Positions 19,264-28,232 are shown, counted from the stretch's first letter. The stretch: 48,889 bases of DNA from an uncultured bacterium (GCA_903934795.1 CAIZPE010000115.1:1-48889); one strand, 5' to 3'. The notes: generated from the sequence alone by a model not told the origin. Numbers and translations are program-made.

Positions 19264-20253
19264 ATGAGCTATCGGGATGCCCTGCGCGAAGCCCTGCGCG
19301 AGGCCCTGCTGGCCGATCCGCGGGTGCTGCTGATGGGCGAGGATGTGGGCGCCTACGGGGGCACCTATGCGGTCTCGCGCGGGCTGCTTGCCGAGTTCGG
19401 CCCGCTGCGCATCCGCGACACGCCGCTCTCGGAGCTGGGCTTCGTGGGCGCGGGCATCGGCGCGGCGATCGGCGGCCTTCGCCCGGTGGTCGAGGTAATG
19501 AGCGTGAACTTCAGCCTGCTCGCCCTTGACGCGATCGTGAACACCGCGGCGCTGTACCGGCACATGTCGGGCGGCCAGTTCGGCGTGCCGCTGGTGATTC
19601 GCATGGCCACCGGCGCAGGGCGCCAGCTCGCCGCGCAGCACTCCCACAGCTTCGAGGCCTGGTATGCCCATGTGCCCGGCCTGCGGGTGCTGGCGCCGGC
19701 CACGGTGGCCGATGCGCGCGGCATGCTCGGGCCGGCGCTCGCCGATCCCGATCCGGTGCTGCTGTTCGAGCATGTGCAGCTCTACGGCACGGAAGACGAG
19801 CTCGCGGACGACGCGCAGGCCGTGGACATCGCGCGCGCGCAGGTGCGTCGCGCCGGCCGCGACCTGAGCCTGATCACCCACGGCGGCTGCCTGCCGCTCG
19901 CCCTTGCAGCGGCAGCCACGCTGGCCGCCGAGGGCATCGAGGCCGAGGTGGTCGACCTGCGCGTCTTGCGGCCGCTCGACGAGGCCACAGTGATCGCCTC
20001 GGTGCGCAAGTGCCGGCGCGCCGTGCTGATCGACGAGGGCTGGCGCTCGGTCGGCCTGGCCGCCGAGGTGGCCGCACGCATCGCCGAACAGGCCTTCTGG
20101 GATCTCGATGCGCCGCCCGTCCGGGTCTGCGCCGAGGAAGTGCCCATCCCCTACGCGCGGCACCTCGAGCAGGCGGCCTTGCCGAGTGCCGAGCGGGTGG
20201 TGGCCGCGGCACGCGGACTGCTGGGTGCGGGTACGGGCGGGAGTGCGCGATGA
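19264..20253 (+). CDS. pdhB: 2-oxo acid (pyruvate) dehydrogenase E1 component, beta subunit
   Basis: This 329-residue subunit is the transketolase-like partner of the alpha chain. It begins [19 protein letters not shown] and has [31 protein letters not shown] (which includes the catalytic glutamate), and [22 protein letters not shown], all hallmarks of the E1 beta family. The C-terminal transketolase domain with [13 protein letters not shown] follows. It lies eight bases after the alpha-subunit stop, and E2 starts ten bases after its stop. A GGGAG sequence near its 3' end is better placed for a nine-codon open frame at 20250 than for E2. Confidence 0.93.
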   Translation: MSYRDALREALREALLADPRVLLMGEDVGAYGGTYAVSRGLLAEFGPLRIRDTPLSELGFVGAGIGAAIGGLRPVVEVMSVNFSLLALDAIVNTAALYRHMSGGQFGVPLVIRMATGAGRQLAAQHSHSFEAWYAHVPGLRVLAPATVADARGMLGPALADPDPVLLFEHVQLYGTEDELADDAQAVDIARAQVRRAGRDLSLITHGGCLPLALAAAATLAAEGIEAEVVDLRVLRPLDEATVIASVRKCRRAVLIDEGWRSVGLAAEVAARIAEQAFWDLDAPPVRVCAEEVPIPYARHLEQAALPSAERVVAAARGLLGAGTGGSAR

Positions 20254-20263
20254 AGCGCCGTCG

Positions 20264-21610
20264 ATGGCTCCGGCGATGAGCGCGGCAGGCGGTAGCCCCG
20301 GTGCCGGTGGCGAGTTTCGCCTTCCCTCGCTCGGTGCCGACATGGACGAAGGCACGCTGCTCAGCTGGCTGGTGGCGCCGGGCGATCCGGTGCATCGGGG
20401 CCAGGTGCTCGCCGTGGTCGATACCGCCAAGGCCGCGGTGGAGGTGGAGTGCTGGCAGGACGGCACCGTCGGCGAACTGCTGGTGAGCCCCGGCACGCGC
20501 GTGCCGGTGGGCACGGTGCTGGCCCGCCTGGCGCCACGAGGGACGCAAGCGCCCGGCCCGGAGCCCGCCCGTGAAGGTGCGCCCGCGGCTGCGCCTGCGC
20601 CTGCGCCCGCCCCTGCGCCTGTCCCTGCGCCTGTCCCCGCTCCGGTGCGCACCACCGCCTCGCCCCTCGCCTCGACCACGGCCAACCGCGTCCGCATGTC
20701 CCCTGCGGCGCGCCAGCGGGCCCGCGAGCTTGGGCTCGATCCTGCCCGCCTCGTCGGCCATGGCCCCGGCGGCGCGGTCAGTCTGGCCGATGTCGAGGCC
20801 GCGGGCGCCGGCGCCGCACCGTCACCACCGCCCGCCATGCCACTTGCCGTGCCGCCCGCCGTGCCGCCCGCCGTGCTCACCGACCGCCACGCCGCCATGC
20901 GGGCCGCGATCGCCGCAGCGATGAGCCGCTCCAAGCGCGAGATCCCGCACTACTACCTCTGGGAGAGCATCCCGATGGCCGCCGCGCTCGACTGGCTACG
21001 CACGCGCAACGCCGAGCGGCCGCCGGCCCAGCGGCTGCTGCCGGCCGCGCTGCTGCTGCGCGCCACCACCCTCGCCCTGGCCCGCGTGCCCGAGCTCAAC
21101 GGCCACTGGCGCGACGGCGCCTTCACGCCGGCCGCGGCGGTGACGCTGGGCGTGGCAATCTCGTTGCGGGGCGGCGGGCTGATCGCCCCCGCGCTGGCCG
21201 ATGCCGCGCAACGCCCGCTGGCGCAGCTCATGGCCGAGCTCTCGGACCTGGTGCGCCGCGCACGGGCCGGCGTGCTGCGCAGCGCCGACCTCGCCGAGCC
21301 CAGCCTCACCGTCACGCAGCTCGGCGACCAGGGCGCCGAGGCGGTGCTCGGCGTGATCAGTCCGCCGCAGGTGGCGCTGGTGGGCTTCGGGCGGATCGCG
21401 CAGCGGGCCTGGGCCCAGGACGGCTGGCTGCGGCCGATGCCGGTGGTGGTGGCCAGCCTCGCGGCCGATCACCGGGTGTCGGACGGTCACCGCGGCGCGA
21501 TCTTCCTGGCCACGCTGCGCGAGTGTCTGCAGCAGCCGGATGGGCTCGAAGCGCCCGCCACGCCAGCCACGCTGCGTCCATCGTCGGACCTTTCCCCGCC
21601 CGCGCCATGA
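20264..21610 (+). CDS. Dihydrolipoamide acyltransferase (E2) with one lipoyl domain
   Basis: This 448-residue protein has the full E2 architecture. One lipoyl domain occupies about 17-92 with the lipoylated K56 in VDTAKAAVEV, followed by an Ala-Pro-Val linker (105-128), a peripheral subunit-binding domain (about 144-178, MSPAARQRARELGLD), a second Pro-rich linker and the catalytic domain from about 205. The acyltransferase motif HRVSDG is intact (H403, D407). It moves the acyl group from E1 to CoA or possibly another thiol carrier. ATG 20264 is chosen; ATG 20276 is also possible. Its stop overlaps the start of an acyl carrier protein gene (ATGA). No dihydrolipoamide dehydrogenase (E3) gene is nearby, so E3 must come from elsewhere. 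Confidence 0.92.
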   Translation: MAPAMSAAGGSPGAGGEFRLPSLGADMDEGTLLSWLVAPGDPVHRGQVLAVVDTAKAAVEVECWQDGTVGELLVSPGTRVPVGTVLARLAPRGTQAPGPEPAREGAPAAAPAPAPAPAPVPAPVPAPVRTTASPLASTTANRVRMSPAARQRARELGLDPARLVGHGPGGAVSLADVEAAGAGAAPSPPPAMPLAVPPAVPPAVLTDRHAAMRAAIAAAMSRSKREIPHYYLWESIPMAAALDWLRTRNAERPPAQRLLPAALLLRATTLALARVPELNGHWRDGAFTPAAAVTLGVAISLRGGGLIAPALADAAQRPLAQLMAELSDLVRRARAGVLRSADLAEPSLTVTQLGDQGAEAVLGVISPPQVALVGFGRIAQRAWAQDGWLRPMPVVVASLAADHRVSDGHRGAIFLATLRECLQQPDGLEAPATPATLRPSSDLSPPAP

Positions 21611-21885
21611 CCCCGCCCGACGCCGGTCTGGAACGGGTGGTGCTGACTGCGCTGCGCACCATCGCCCCGGAGATCGATACCGCCCTGATCGACCCCGATC
21701 AGCCGCTGCGCGATCAGGCCGAACTCGACTCGATGGACTGGCTGCACCTGCTCACCGACCTGCATGCCCGCACCGGCGCCGACATCGGCGAGGCCGAGGC
21801 CGGCCCGCGGCTGAGCCTGCGCGGGCTGTGCGCGCTGCTTGCCGCGCGCGGCGCGGTTCAGCCCGCCGGCAGCCGCAGCGGCTGA
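21607..21885 (+). CDS. Acyl carrier protein
   Basis: This 92-residue acidic protein has a four-helix carrier pattern with the phosphopantetheine site in ELDSMDWLHLL, serine 42 being the attachment point. The segment IDPDQPLRDQAELDSMD matches the loop before helix II of carrier proteins. It is translationally coupled to the E2 gene through an ATGA overlap, and its last 28 bases overlap the convergent serine hydrolase. It is not the fatty-acid-synthesis AcpP: there are no fab genes nearby and the motif DSMDW differs from DSLDTVEL. The context suggests it receives or delivers an acyl group in the E1-E2 pathway. Confidence 0.82.
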   Translation: MTPPDAGLERVVLTALRTIAPEIDTALIDPDQPLRDQAELDSMDWLHLLTDLHARTGADIGEAEAGPRLSLRGLCALLAARGAVQPAGSRSG

Positions 21886-23207
21886 TGCGCGCGGCGCAAT
21901 GACTGCCACAGCGCCACGGTCTCGGCGAGACCACCATCGCGGCTCTGCGGCCGCACCGCGGCCTGCACCAGCACCAGGCGGCGGGCCGGATCGACCATCA
22001 GGGCCTGGCCGCGCTCGCCCAGCCAGGCGAAGCTGCCGTCGTTCTCGGCGAACACCCAGCTCTGGTAGCCATAGCCCCAGCCGCGGCCGGTCTGGCGGGC
22101 GCCGACCTGCGCGCGCGTGAGCTCGCGCAGCCACGCCGCCGAGACCACCTGGCGAAAGTCGACACGGCCCTGGCGGGCAAGCATGGCGCCCAGGCGGCCA
22201 TAGTCGCGCAGCACCGCATTGAAGCCGGTGAAGCCCAGCTCCTGGCCACCGCGCTCGAGGATCCAGGACGCATCGGCCTCGGCGCCGATCGGCTTCCAGA
22301 CCCGGTCGGAGAAGAAGTCGCACAGCGGCTGGCCGGCCACGGCACGCAGCACCAGGCCCAGCACGAAGGCGTCGCCCACCGAGGGATGCCAGCGCTCGCC
22401 GGGCGGCGCCACCCGTTCCTCGTACAGCCGGGCGGCGCGCGCCCCGCCCACCTCCCAGCCGCCGGGCAGGCCCATGCCATCGAGATCATCGGCAGTCAGA
22501 TCATCACGCGGCCGCAGGCCCGAGCTCATGGTGAGCAGGTGGCGCACGGGCGTCGCGCCATAGGCGCTGCCCGCCAGCGCCGGCACATAGAGCTGGGCGG
22601 GGTCGTCGAGCCGCAGCCGACGCTCCTGCAGCGCGATGCCGGCCATCAGGGCAAGCAGCCCGCCGGCCATCGAGAACGAGGTGAAGCGGTGCGCCTCGCC
22701 GCGACCGTACTGGTAGCGCTCGGCGAGGATCACCTCCTCGCGCGCGATCAGCAGGCCGGTGACCGGATTGCGCGCCAGGTAGTCATCGACCGGCGCGCCC
22801 ACCGGGGTGCCGGCTGCGGGCCGGCGCCAGGGCCGCGGCGTGCTCGCGCGCGCCGAGGTGTTGGCAGGAAAGATCTCGTCCAGGCGCGAGAAGCCGTCGA
22901 CGCTGGCCGCCGGGCTGTTCCAGTTGGCGCGGGTGGCACGCGGAAACCGGCCTTGCGTGTCGGCATAACGGGCCAGTTCGGGGCCGGCCGGTGCCTTCGC
23001 CGGACCCGGCCGGGCGGGCGGCGCCGAGCGGGTGGAGATCGGCGCCGGCTGCGGCGTGGCCGGCGCGCACCCGGCCAGCGCCAGCAGCGCCCCCGCACCG
23101 GCGCCCGCCCCGGCCGCGGCCAGTCGCCGCCTCAGCGGTGACGCGGGCGCGTCGCGAGGCACGACGGCGGGCGAGGCGACGCGGGAAGCGCCGGCGGGCG
23201 CAGGCAT
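21858..23207 (-). CDS. Serine-hydrolase/beta-lactamase-fold lipoprotein, active site degraded
   Basis: This 449-residue protein belongs to the class C beta-lactamase / 6-aminohexanoate-dimer hydrolase (NylB) family. An N-terminal basic stretch, a hydrophobic run and the lipobox LAGC (near residue 47) mark a lipoprotein. It is a full-length paralog of the gene at 24345-25706, sharing HRFTSFSMA, GFNAVLRDYGR and GYGYQSWVF-type blocks. The catalytic S-x-x-K reads S179-M-A-G182, with the lysine lost, and the second motif (YYAS in the paralog, 281-284) reads HPSV at 274-277, with the tyrosines lost. Hydrolase activity is therefore unlikely, although the frame is intact. It may act by binding. The start at 23207 gives an unusually long region before the signal. 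Confidence 0.85.
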   Translation of the reverse strand: MPAPAGASRVASPAVVPRDAPASPLRRRLAAAGAGAGAGALLALAGCAPATPQPAPISTRSAPPARPGPAKAPAGPELARYADTQGRFPRATRANWNSPAASVDGFSRLDEIFPANTSARASTPRPWRRPAAGTPVGAPVDDYLARNPVTGLLIAREEVILAERYQYGRGEAHRFTSFSMAGGLLALMAGIALQERRLRLDDPAQLYVPALAGSAYGATPVRHLLTMSSGLRPRDDLTADDLDGMGLPGGWEVGGARAARLYEERVAPPGERWHPSVGDAFVLGLVLRAVAGQPLCDFFSDRVWKPIGAEADASWILERGGQELGFTGFNAVLRDYGRLGAMLARQGRVDFRQVVSAAWLRELTRAQVGARQTGRGWGYGYQSWVFAENDGSFAWLGERGQALMVDPARRLVLVQAAVRPQSRDGGLAETVALWQSLRRAHQPLRLPAG

Positions 23208-23241
23208 GGAGGTGACCCGGCGGTGCGCAGCGCGCCGCGGT

Positions 23242-24273
23242 TCAGGAGTAGCCGATGGACAGCAGGTTCTCGACCGGCCGGTAGAGCGCCTCGAGGTAGG
23301 CGATGTCCTCGGCCGGCAGCGTGATCTCGGTGGCCGCCACCAGCTGGTCGAGCTGCTCGACGCGCGAGATGCCGACCACCGGCGCGGTCACGAAGGGCTT
23401 GGACAGCAGCCAGGCAAGCGCGATCTGAGCCGGCGTCTTGCCGTGGCGCGCGGCCACCTCAACCACCCGCTCGGCAATCGGGAACACCGCATCGCCACGG
23501 TACAGGCTGGCGGTGCGCAGGCGGTCGCCGCCCTGCGAGCGTTGCGTGGAGCCGGACTCGAAGCCGCCGCGATACGAGCCGGTGAGGATGCCGCGGGCCA
23601 GCGGCGACCAGGGCATGACCGCCACGCCGGTGCTCTGGCAGTAGGGGATCATCTCGCGCTCTTCCTCGCGGTAGACCAGGTTGTAGTGGTTCTGCATCGA
23701 GACGAAGGGCGTCCAGCCGTTCATCTTCGCGGTGAGCTGCATCTCGGCGAACTGCCAGGCGAACATCGACGAGGCGCCCAGGTACAGGATCTTGCCGGCG
23801 CGCACCAGGTCGTGGAGCGCGAGCAGGGTTTCTTCGATGGGCACCGCCACATGGCCGGGCACGCCGTGCGGGTGGCGGTGGATGACCAGCTGGTCGATGT
23901 AGTCCATGCCCAGGCGCTGCAGGCAGGCGTTCACGCCCTCGATCACATGCTTGCGCGAGAGGCCGCCCTGGTTGGCGCCCTTGCCCATCGGCATGGAGAT
24001 CTTGGTGGCGATCACGTACTCGTCGCGCGGCAGCAGTTCGCGCAGCAGCTGGCCCACCACCCGCTCGGTGGCACCGAGCCCGTAGACATCGGCGGTGTCG
24101 AAGTAGAACAGGCCGCGGTCGATGGCCGCCTTGAACAGCGGCCGGGCCTCGTCGGGGCCCAGGGTCCAGTCGCCCTGGTGGCCGCGGCCGGGCTCGCCGA
24201 AGTTCATGGTGCCCAGGCACAGCCGGGACACGCGCAGGCCACTCTGGCGGCCGAGTTGGATCGTCTTGAGCAT
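23242..24273 (-). CDS. Aldo/keto reductase
   Basis: This 343-residue enzyme is a TIM-barrel NADPH-dependent aldo/keto reductase of the Tas/YajO/AKR11-like group. The catalytic tetrad is visible as D59 and Y64 (FDTADVYGLG), K91 (IATKISM) and H132 (LVIHRHPHG). The phosphate-binding end of the barrel includes SPLARGILTG and APVVGISRVEQLDQ. ATG 24273 begins MLKTIQLGRQSGLRVS, the expected family N-terminus; GAGG lies about nine bases upstream. It lies between two paralogous serine-hydrolase lipoprotein genes on the same strand with gaps of 71 and 34 bases, probably in one transcript. The carbonyl substrate is unknown. Confidence 0.92.
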   Translation of the reverse strand: MLKTIQLGRQSGLRVSRLCLGTMNFGEPGRGHQGDWTLGPDEARPLFKAAIDRGLFYFDTADVYGLGATERVVGQLLRELLPRDEYVIATKISMPMGKGANQGGLSRKHVIEGVNACLQRLGMDYIDQLVIHRHPHGVPGHVAVPIEETLLALHDLVRAGKILYLGASSMFAWQFAEMQLTAKMNGWTPFVSMQNHYNLVYREEEREMIPYCQSTGVAVMPWSPLARGILTGSYRGGFESGSTQRSQGGDRLRTASLYRGDAVFPIAERVVEVAARHGKTPAQIALAWLLSKPFVTAPVVGISRVEQLDQLVAATEITLPAEDIAYLEALYRPVENLLSIGYS

Positions 24274-24344
24274 GGCCGGGGCCTCGCGCAGAAAGGGAGC
24301 GTCGATGCTAACAGCCGCGCCCCGGCCACGCCCCCGCGGCGTCG

Positions 24345-25706
24345 CTAGGAGCGGACCGGCGCGATCTGCGCGCGAAGCCCGCGCCACAGCGCGACGAGAT
24401 CGGCACCGCCGGGGTCGCGGGCGGCGGGCCGCACCGCGGTGTGCGCGAGCACCAGCTGGCGGGCCGGGTCGATGAACATGGCCTGGCCACGCACACCCAG
24501 CAGCGCGAAGCTGCCGTCGTTCTCGGGGAACACCCAGGTCTGGTAGCCATAGCCGTACCAGCGCCCGGTCTGCTGGCCGCTGAAATGCGCACGGCTGGCC
24601 TCGATCACCCAGGCCCGCGGGATGATCTGCCGGCCTTCGATGCGTCCGTGGCCGGCGAGCAGGCGGCCGAAGCGGGCGTAATCGCGCAGCACCGCATTGA
24701 AACCCATGTAGCCCACGGCCTGACCGGAGCGATCGACCAGCCAGCTGGCATCGGCCTCGGCGCCCATCGGCTGCCAGACCCGCTCGGCGAACCACTGCGG
24801 CAGCGGCTGCCCGATCGCGGCCTGCAGCACCACCGCCAGCACGAAGGTCTCGGCCGAGGCGTAGTACCAGCGCGCGCCGGGCGGGGCGATGCGCTCGTTG
24901 AAGATGCGCACCGCGGCCGCACCACCGGCGCTGCCCTCGCCCACGGTGGCCCGGGACAGTCGCGAGGAATCATCGGTGCCGTCATAGTCCTCGCGAAAGC
25001 GCACACCCGAGGACATGGTGAGCAGATGCCGCAGCGGCGTCTGGCCGTAGGCCGTGCCGGCCAACGCCGGCTGGTAGGCCTGGGCGGGATCGTCGAGCGA
25101 GCGGATCAGGCCCTCGTCAAGGGCGATGCCGACCATCATCGCGATCACGGTCTTGGCCATGGAGAACGAGGTGAAGCGGTGCCGCTCGTGGCGGCCGTAC
25201 TGGTAGCGCTCCATGAGCAGCGTGTCGCCCTGCGCGATGATCAGACCGGTGGCCGGGTTGCGATCGAGGTAGGCCTGGAACGGCAGGCGCCCCGGGCCGA
25301 CCCCCGGCGCGCCGAGATAGTGGCCCCGGGGCTCGGCGGGCGCGCGCTGCCAGGCGATGGCCTGCGCCGGGCGCGGCGAGCGGCCCGCGCGCAGGATCTC
25401 GTCGAGCCGCGAGTACGCATCGACGCTGCGGTCCACCCGCCACCAGGTCTGCCGGTCGGCCAGCGGATACCCGCCAGAGGCATCGGTGTAGCGGCCGAGC
25501 TCGGGCCCGCCAGGATGACGGCCGATGCCATCGGGGCCGGGATCACCGGGCCGCAGCGCGGCCCCGGTCGGGGCGCCTGGGGCTGGCGAGCCGGCCGCGG
25601 CGGCAGCGCCGCCAGGGCGATCGGAATGAGCGCAGCCGGCCGCCGACAGGGCCAGCGCGCCCGCCAGGCGCAGACTGCGCCGGCGCAGGGGCAGGAGAGA
25701 GGTCAT
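24345..25706 (-). CDS. Serine-hydrolase/beta-lactamase-fold lipoprotein (NylB-like), intact active site
   Basis: This 453-residue lipoprotein has a signal MTSLLPLRRRSLRLAGAL with lipobox SAAGC (cysteine 25), so it should be anchored in the cell envelope. The beta-lactamase-fold active site is intact: S182-M-A-K185 in FTSFSMAK, the Y-A-S motif at 282-284 in RWYYASAETF, and the third region GYGYQTWVF. Relatives include 6-aminohexanoate-dimer hydrolase, esterases and D-aminopeptidases, so it hydrolyses an ester or amide. It lies upstream of the aldo/keto reductase and of the degraded paralog, in an apparent duplication with the reductase between the copies. Substrate unknown. Confidence 0.9.
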   Translation of the reverse strand: MTSLLPLRRRSLRLAGALALSAAGCAHSDRPGGAAAAAGSPAPGAPTGAALRPGDPGPDGIGRHPGGPELGRYTDASGGYPLADRQTWWRVDRSVDAYSRLDEILRAGRSPRPAQAIAWQRAPAEPRGHYLGAPGVGPGRLPFQAYLDRNPATGLIIAQGDTLLMERYQYGRHERHRFTSFSMAKTVIAMMVGIALDEGLIRSLDDPAQAYQPALAGTAYGQTPLRHLLTMSSGVRFREDYDGTDDSSRLSRATVGEGSAGGAAAVRIFNERIAPPGARWYYASAETFVLAVVLQAAIGQPLPQWFAERVWQPMGAEADASWLVDRSGQAVGYMGFNAVLRDYARFGRLLAGHGRIEGRQIIPRAWVIEASRAHFSGQQTGRWYGYGYQTWVFPENDGSFALLGVRGQAMFIDPARQLVLAHTAVRPAARDPGGADLVALWRGLRAQIAPVRS

Positions 25707-25871
25707 CGCCCGACCTTAGGAGCCGCCGCGCGCAGCGTCAAGGCGCGGAATGGAATCGGCGCCCGGCGGGCGCCTTGCCGGGGTCGCCGGTCGCTGGCTA
25801 CCCTCGATGCGCTCTGCCCGATCGGGTCGGGCTGCTCACCGCCGGCCCGCCGGCATCGCACCGGAGAACCC

Positions 25872-26633
25872 ATGTCCGCCTACCTGCGCCTGCGTCAGAT
25901 CTGCCTGGTGGCCGCCGACCTCGAGCGCGCCGCCGCCGACATCCAGAGCGTGCTCGGCGTGAACCTGTGCTACCGCGACCCGAATGTCGCCAAGTACGGG
26001 CTGGTCAACGCGCTCTTTCCGATCGGCACCGACTTCCTCGAGGTGGTGAGCCCCACCCGGGCGGGCACCACCGCCGGACGCTTCCTCGAGTCCACCGGCG
26101 GCAAGGGCGGCTACATGGCGATCTTCGACTGCCACGATCCCGAACGCCGGCGCGCCCTGGCCGAATCCCTGGGCATCCGCATCGCCGCGCCGCTCAATCA
26201 TCACGGCTTCCTGGGCAACCAGCTGCATCCCAAGGACTGCCGCGCCACCATGCTGGAGTTCGACCGCAGCGAGGGCGGCGAGACCCTGATGGGCGCCTAC
26301 CACCCCGCCGGACCCGACTGGCAGCGCCATGTGCGCACCGATGTCACCCGGTCCCTGAAGGGCATCGAAGTGGCCAGCCCCGACGCCGCCGGCATCGCGG
26401 CGCACTGGTCGCGCATCATCGATCGCCCGCTGTCGGCCGACGGCCGCGAGATCCGGCTCGATCACTCCGGCATCCGCTTCATCGACGCGCCGGCCGGCTC
26501 GCGGGAGATTCTGGCCAATCTGGTGCTCGATGTCGCCGACCCGGCGGCCATGCTGGCTGCGGCCCGACGCGCCGGGCTGCCCACCGACGAGCGCGGCTTC
26601 TCGCTCTACGGGGTGACCTGCCTGGTGGCCTGA
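25872..26633 (+). CDS. Glyoxalase-like (VOC) domain protein
   Basis: This 253-residue protein starts with a vicinal-oxygen-chelate pattern: LRQICLVAADLERAAADIQSVLG, then NALFPIGTDFLEVVSPT, as in glyoxalase-like domain proteins of the Glyoxalase_3 type. A second half with SLKGIEVASPDAAGIAAHWSR may be another VOC module. Such proteins bind a divalent metal and act as dioxygenases, isomerases or lyases. GGAG lies five bases before ATG 25872. The gene stands alone between the divergent hydrolase and the convergent dioxygenase. Function beyond the fold is not known. Confidence 0.82.
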   Translation: MSAYLRLRQICLVAADLERAAADIQSVLGVNLCYRDPNVAKYGLVNALFPIGTDFLEVVSPTRAGTTAGRFLESTGGKGGYMAIFDCHDPERRRALAESLGIRIAAPLNHHGFLGNQLHPKDCRATMLEFDRSEGGETLMGAYHPAGPDWQRHVRTDVTRSLKGIEVASPDAAGIAAHWSRIIDRPLSADGREIRLDHSGIRFIDAPAGSREILANLVLDVADPAAMLAAARRAGLPTDERGFSLYGVTCLVA

Positions 26634-26656
26634 GCCAGGCCCCGAGCGCCCGAAGG

Positions 26657-26683
26657 CCGGCGCGGTCCGAAAGACCCGCGCGG
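26657..26683. terminator. Hairpin between convergent genes
   Basis: CCGGCGCGGTC and GACCCGCGCGG pair with one bulged base on each side around a CGAAA loop, in the gap between the glyoxalase-like gene and the dioxygenase. No U-tract follows, so it is a position-based guess at a bidirectional terminator. Confidence 0.3.
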
Positions 26684-26700
26684 CGCCCGCCGCCGCGGGC

Positions 26701-27564
26701 TCAGGCCGCCGCGAGCGCGGCCTCGCTCACCGGATCGCCGGCCAGCCGGGTGTGCCACATCACCCGCGGCTGGGTCATGTCCCAGGGCGTGGCCCGGTGC
26801 AGCAGACAACGGTTGTCCCAGATGATGGCGTCGCCCACGGTCCACCGGTGGTGGTAGACCCGGGGCGGCTGGCAGGCGAAGCTGACGAGCTCGTCGAGCA
26901 GTTGCTCCGACTCGGCCGCCGGGAGCCCGGGAATGGCGTGGGCATGGCGCCCGATCAGCAGCGACTTGCGGCCGGTCTCGGGATGCACTTTCACCAGCGG
27001 GCGACGCGGCACCGGGCCATCATGGAAACCGTAGCCGCTGTACTCGCTGTTCTCGCGATGCGCATGGCCGATCCGGGCCTGGCTGTGGTGCAGCGAGTGG
27101 AGGGCCGAGAGCCCCTCGAGCCGGGCCTGCATGGCGGGATCGAGCGCGTCCCAGGCGGCGCGCATGTCGGCAAAGCCGGTGTCGCCGCCCTGCGCCGGCA
27201 CCACCTCGGCGGTGAACACCGCGCCCTTGGCCTGCACCGGCATGTAGGTGCTGTCGGCATGCCAGCCCATGTTGCCCTTGAGCACCTTGATGACATCGTC
27301 ATTGCCGGCCTCGGGTCGCACGCTGCCGTCCTTGCGGACATTGCTGATCGCGGCGATGTCGAACTCCAGCGGCCCGAAGCGACGGCCAAGCGCGATCTGC
27401 TGCTCGCGGCCGAGATGCTGGTCGGGGAAGATCAGCAGGGCGTAGCGCAGCCACGCCTCGTGGACTGCCTGCCACTGCGCGTCGGTGAGCGCGGCCAGCG
27501 ACAGCCCGCTGACCACGGCGCCGAAGGTGGCGTCGAGCGGTTCGATGCGCAGGCTCTGGGCCAT
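26701..27564 (-). CDS. TauD/TfdA family 2-oxoglutarate/Fe(II) dioxygenase, copy 2
   Basis: This 287-residue dioxygenase has its iron triad at H102 and D104 (MGWHADSTY) and H256 (RCLLHRATPW), and a candidate 2-oxoglutarate arginine at 267 or 273. It starts MAQSLRIEPLDATFGAVVSG, the TfdA/TauD N-terminus. It is more distant from the other two dioxygenases of this window than they are from each other: the segment between the motifs (GHAHRENSEYSGYGF) has no counterpart in them. GGAGGAGA sits six bases before the ATG, and a good promoter is at 27591-27620. It is transcribed alone; the gene upstream on the same strand is a membrane protein. Substrate unknown. Confidence 0.92.
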   Translation of the reverse strand: MAQSLRIEPLDATFGAVVSGLSLAALTDAQWQAVHEAWLRYALLIFPDQHLGREQQIALGRRFGPLEFDIAAISNVRKDGSVRPEAGNDDVIKVLKGNMGWHADSTYMPVQAKGAVFTAEVVPAQGGDTGFADMRAAWDALDPAMQARLEGLSALHSLHHSQARIGHAHRENSEYSGYGFHDGPVPRRPLVKVHPETGRKSLLIGRHAHAIPGLPAAESEQLLDELVSFACQPPRVYHHRWTVGDAIIWDNRCLLHRATPWDMTQPRVMWHTRLAGDPVSEAALAAA

Positions 27565-27583
27565 GGCGGTCTCCTCCGGAAGG

Positions 27584-27601
27584 TCGACCGATTATCGGAA
27601 G
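27584..27601 (-). repeat. 18-base element shared with 47354-47371
   Basis: Read on the minus strand this is CTTCCGATAATCGGTCGA. The same element with one mismatch (CTTCCTATAATCGGTCGA) lies directly upstream of the lyase gene at 47354. It contains the -10 box and the near-palindrome CCGAT-A-ATCGG. Confidence 0.6.
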
Positions 27602-27620
27602 CCGCGCGAGGCCGGGTCAA
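27591..27620 (-). promoter_or_regulatory. Sigma-70 promoter of dioxygenase copy 2
   Basis: On the minus strand TTGACC (27620-27615), an 18-base spacer and GATAAT (27596-27591) form a strong promoter for a GC-rich genome. The start point would be near 27584, leaving a 20-base leader with GGAGGAGA. The -10 is embedded in the shared element. Confidence 0.6.
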
Positions 27621-27665
27621 TGCGCCCGGGCGTCGCCGGGTTCGGTAACCGCTGCCCTGGCAGAC

Positions 27666-28232
27666 TCAGATGCCGATCCCCGACCAGAGCAGGGTGGCGG
27701 CGGCCAGGGCAAGCGCCCAGGGCAGCCGCGGCCGATCAGCGCCGCCCGCTCCGGCATCCGCGCCGTGCAGATCGGCCACGCCGCCGCCCGCGATCCCCGG
27801 GCGCCAGGCCCGTGACAGCATGGCGGCCAGGGCGGGAAGCATCGCCAGCAGCCCCACGGCCAGCCCGAGGCCGAACAGCGCAGGCACCTGCTCGGGGCCG
27901 GCCACCAGACCGATCGCGGCCATCAGCCGGCTCTGCTCCACGCTGGCCAGCGCCAGGGCCAGGGCCGGCACCATGAGGGCCATGCCCGCAGCCGCCCCCA
28001 GCAGGCCGTCCAGGCCCGCCGGCAGACCGCCGCGCAGGCAGGCCAGGCCGAAGGCGCCGAGCAGGCCGGCCAGTTGAACCGCGTCGGGCAGGCGGCGGCC
28101 GCGCCACTCACACACCGCCGCGCTGCCCAGCAGCACCGCGAGCAGGGCGAGGCCTGCCGGCGGCAGCGGCGTGGGGAAGGCCGACGAGAGCAAGCTCAGC
28201 GCCATGGCGGCGGAAGCCAGGGTTTCGGTCAT
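27666..28232 (-). CDS. Membrane protein resembling an A24 prepilin peptidase (CpaA/TadV type) without its catalytic aspartates
   Basis: This 188-residue protein has about six hydrophobic segments. The segment [21 protein letters not shown] resembles the DLRxRRIPN region after the first catalytic aspartate of small prepilin peptidases, and [16 protein letters not shown] resembles GDVKLLAAIGLWLGP around the second. In that alignment the first aspartate is E42 and the second is Q100, so peptidase activity is doubtful. No pilus, Tad or secretion gene is nearby. It is divergent from recQ. The family assignment rests on my reading of two short motifs; a generic small membrane protein remains possible. 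Confidence 0.55.
   Translation of the reverse strand: MTETLASAAMALSLLSSAFPTPLPPAGLALLAVLLGSAAVCEWRGRRLPDAVQLAGLLGAFGLACLRGGLPAGLDGLLGAAAGMALMVPALALALASVEQSRLMAAIGLVAGPEQVPALFGLGLAVGLLAMLPALAAMLSRAWRPGIAGGGVADLHGADAGAGGADRPRLPWALALAAATLLWSGIGI

Noticed and set aside
20250-20279. A nine-codon open frame (MKRRRWLRR) with GGGAG upstream, between E1 beta and E2
   Set aside because: It overlaps the E1 beta stop and the E2 start, has no attenuator-like hairpin after it, and is too short to separate from chance.
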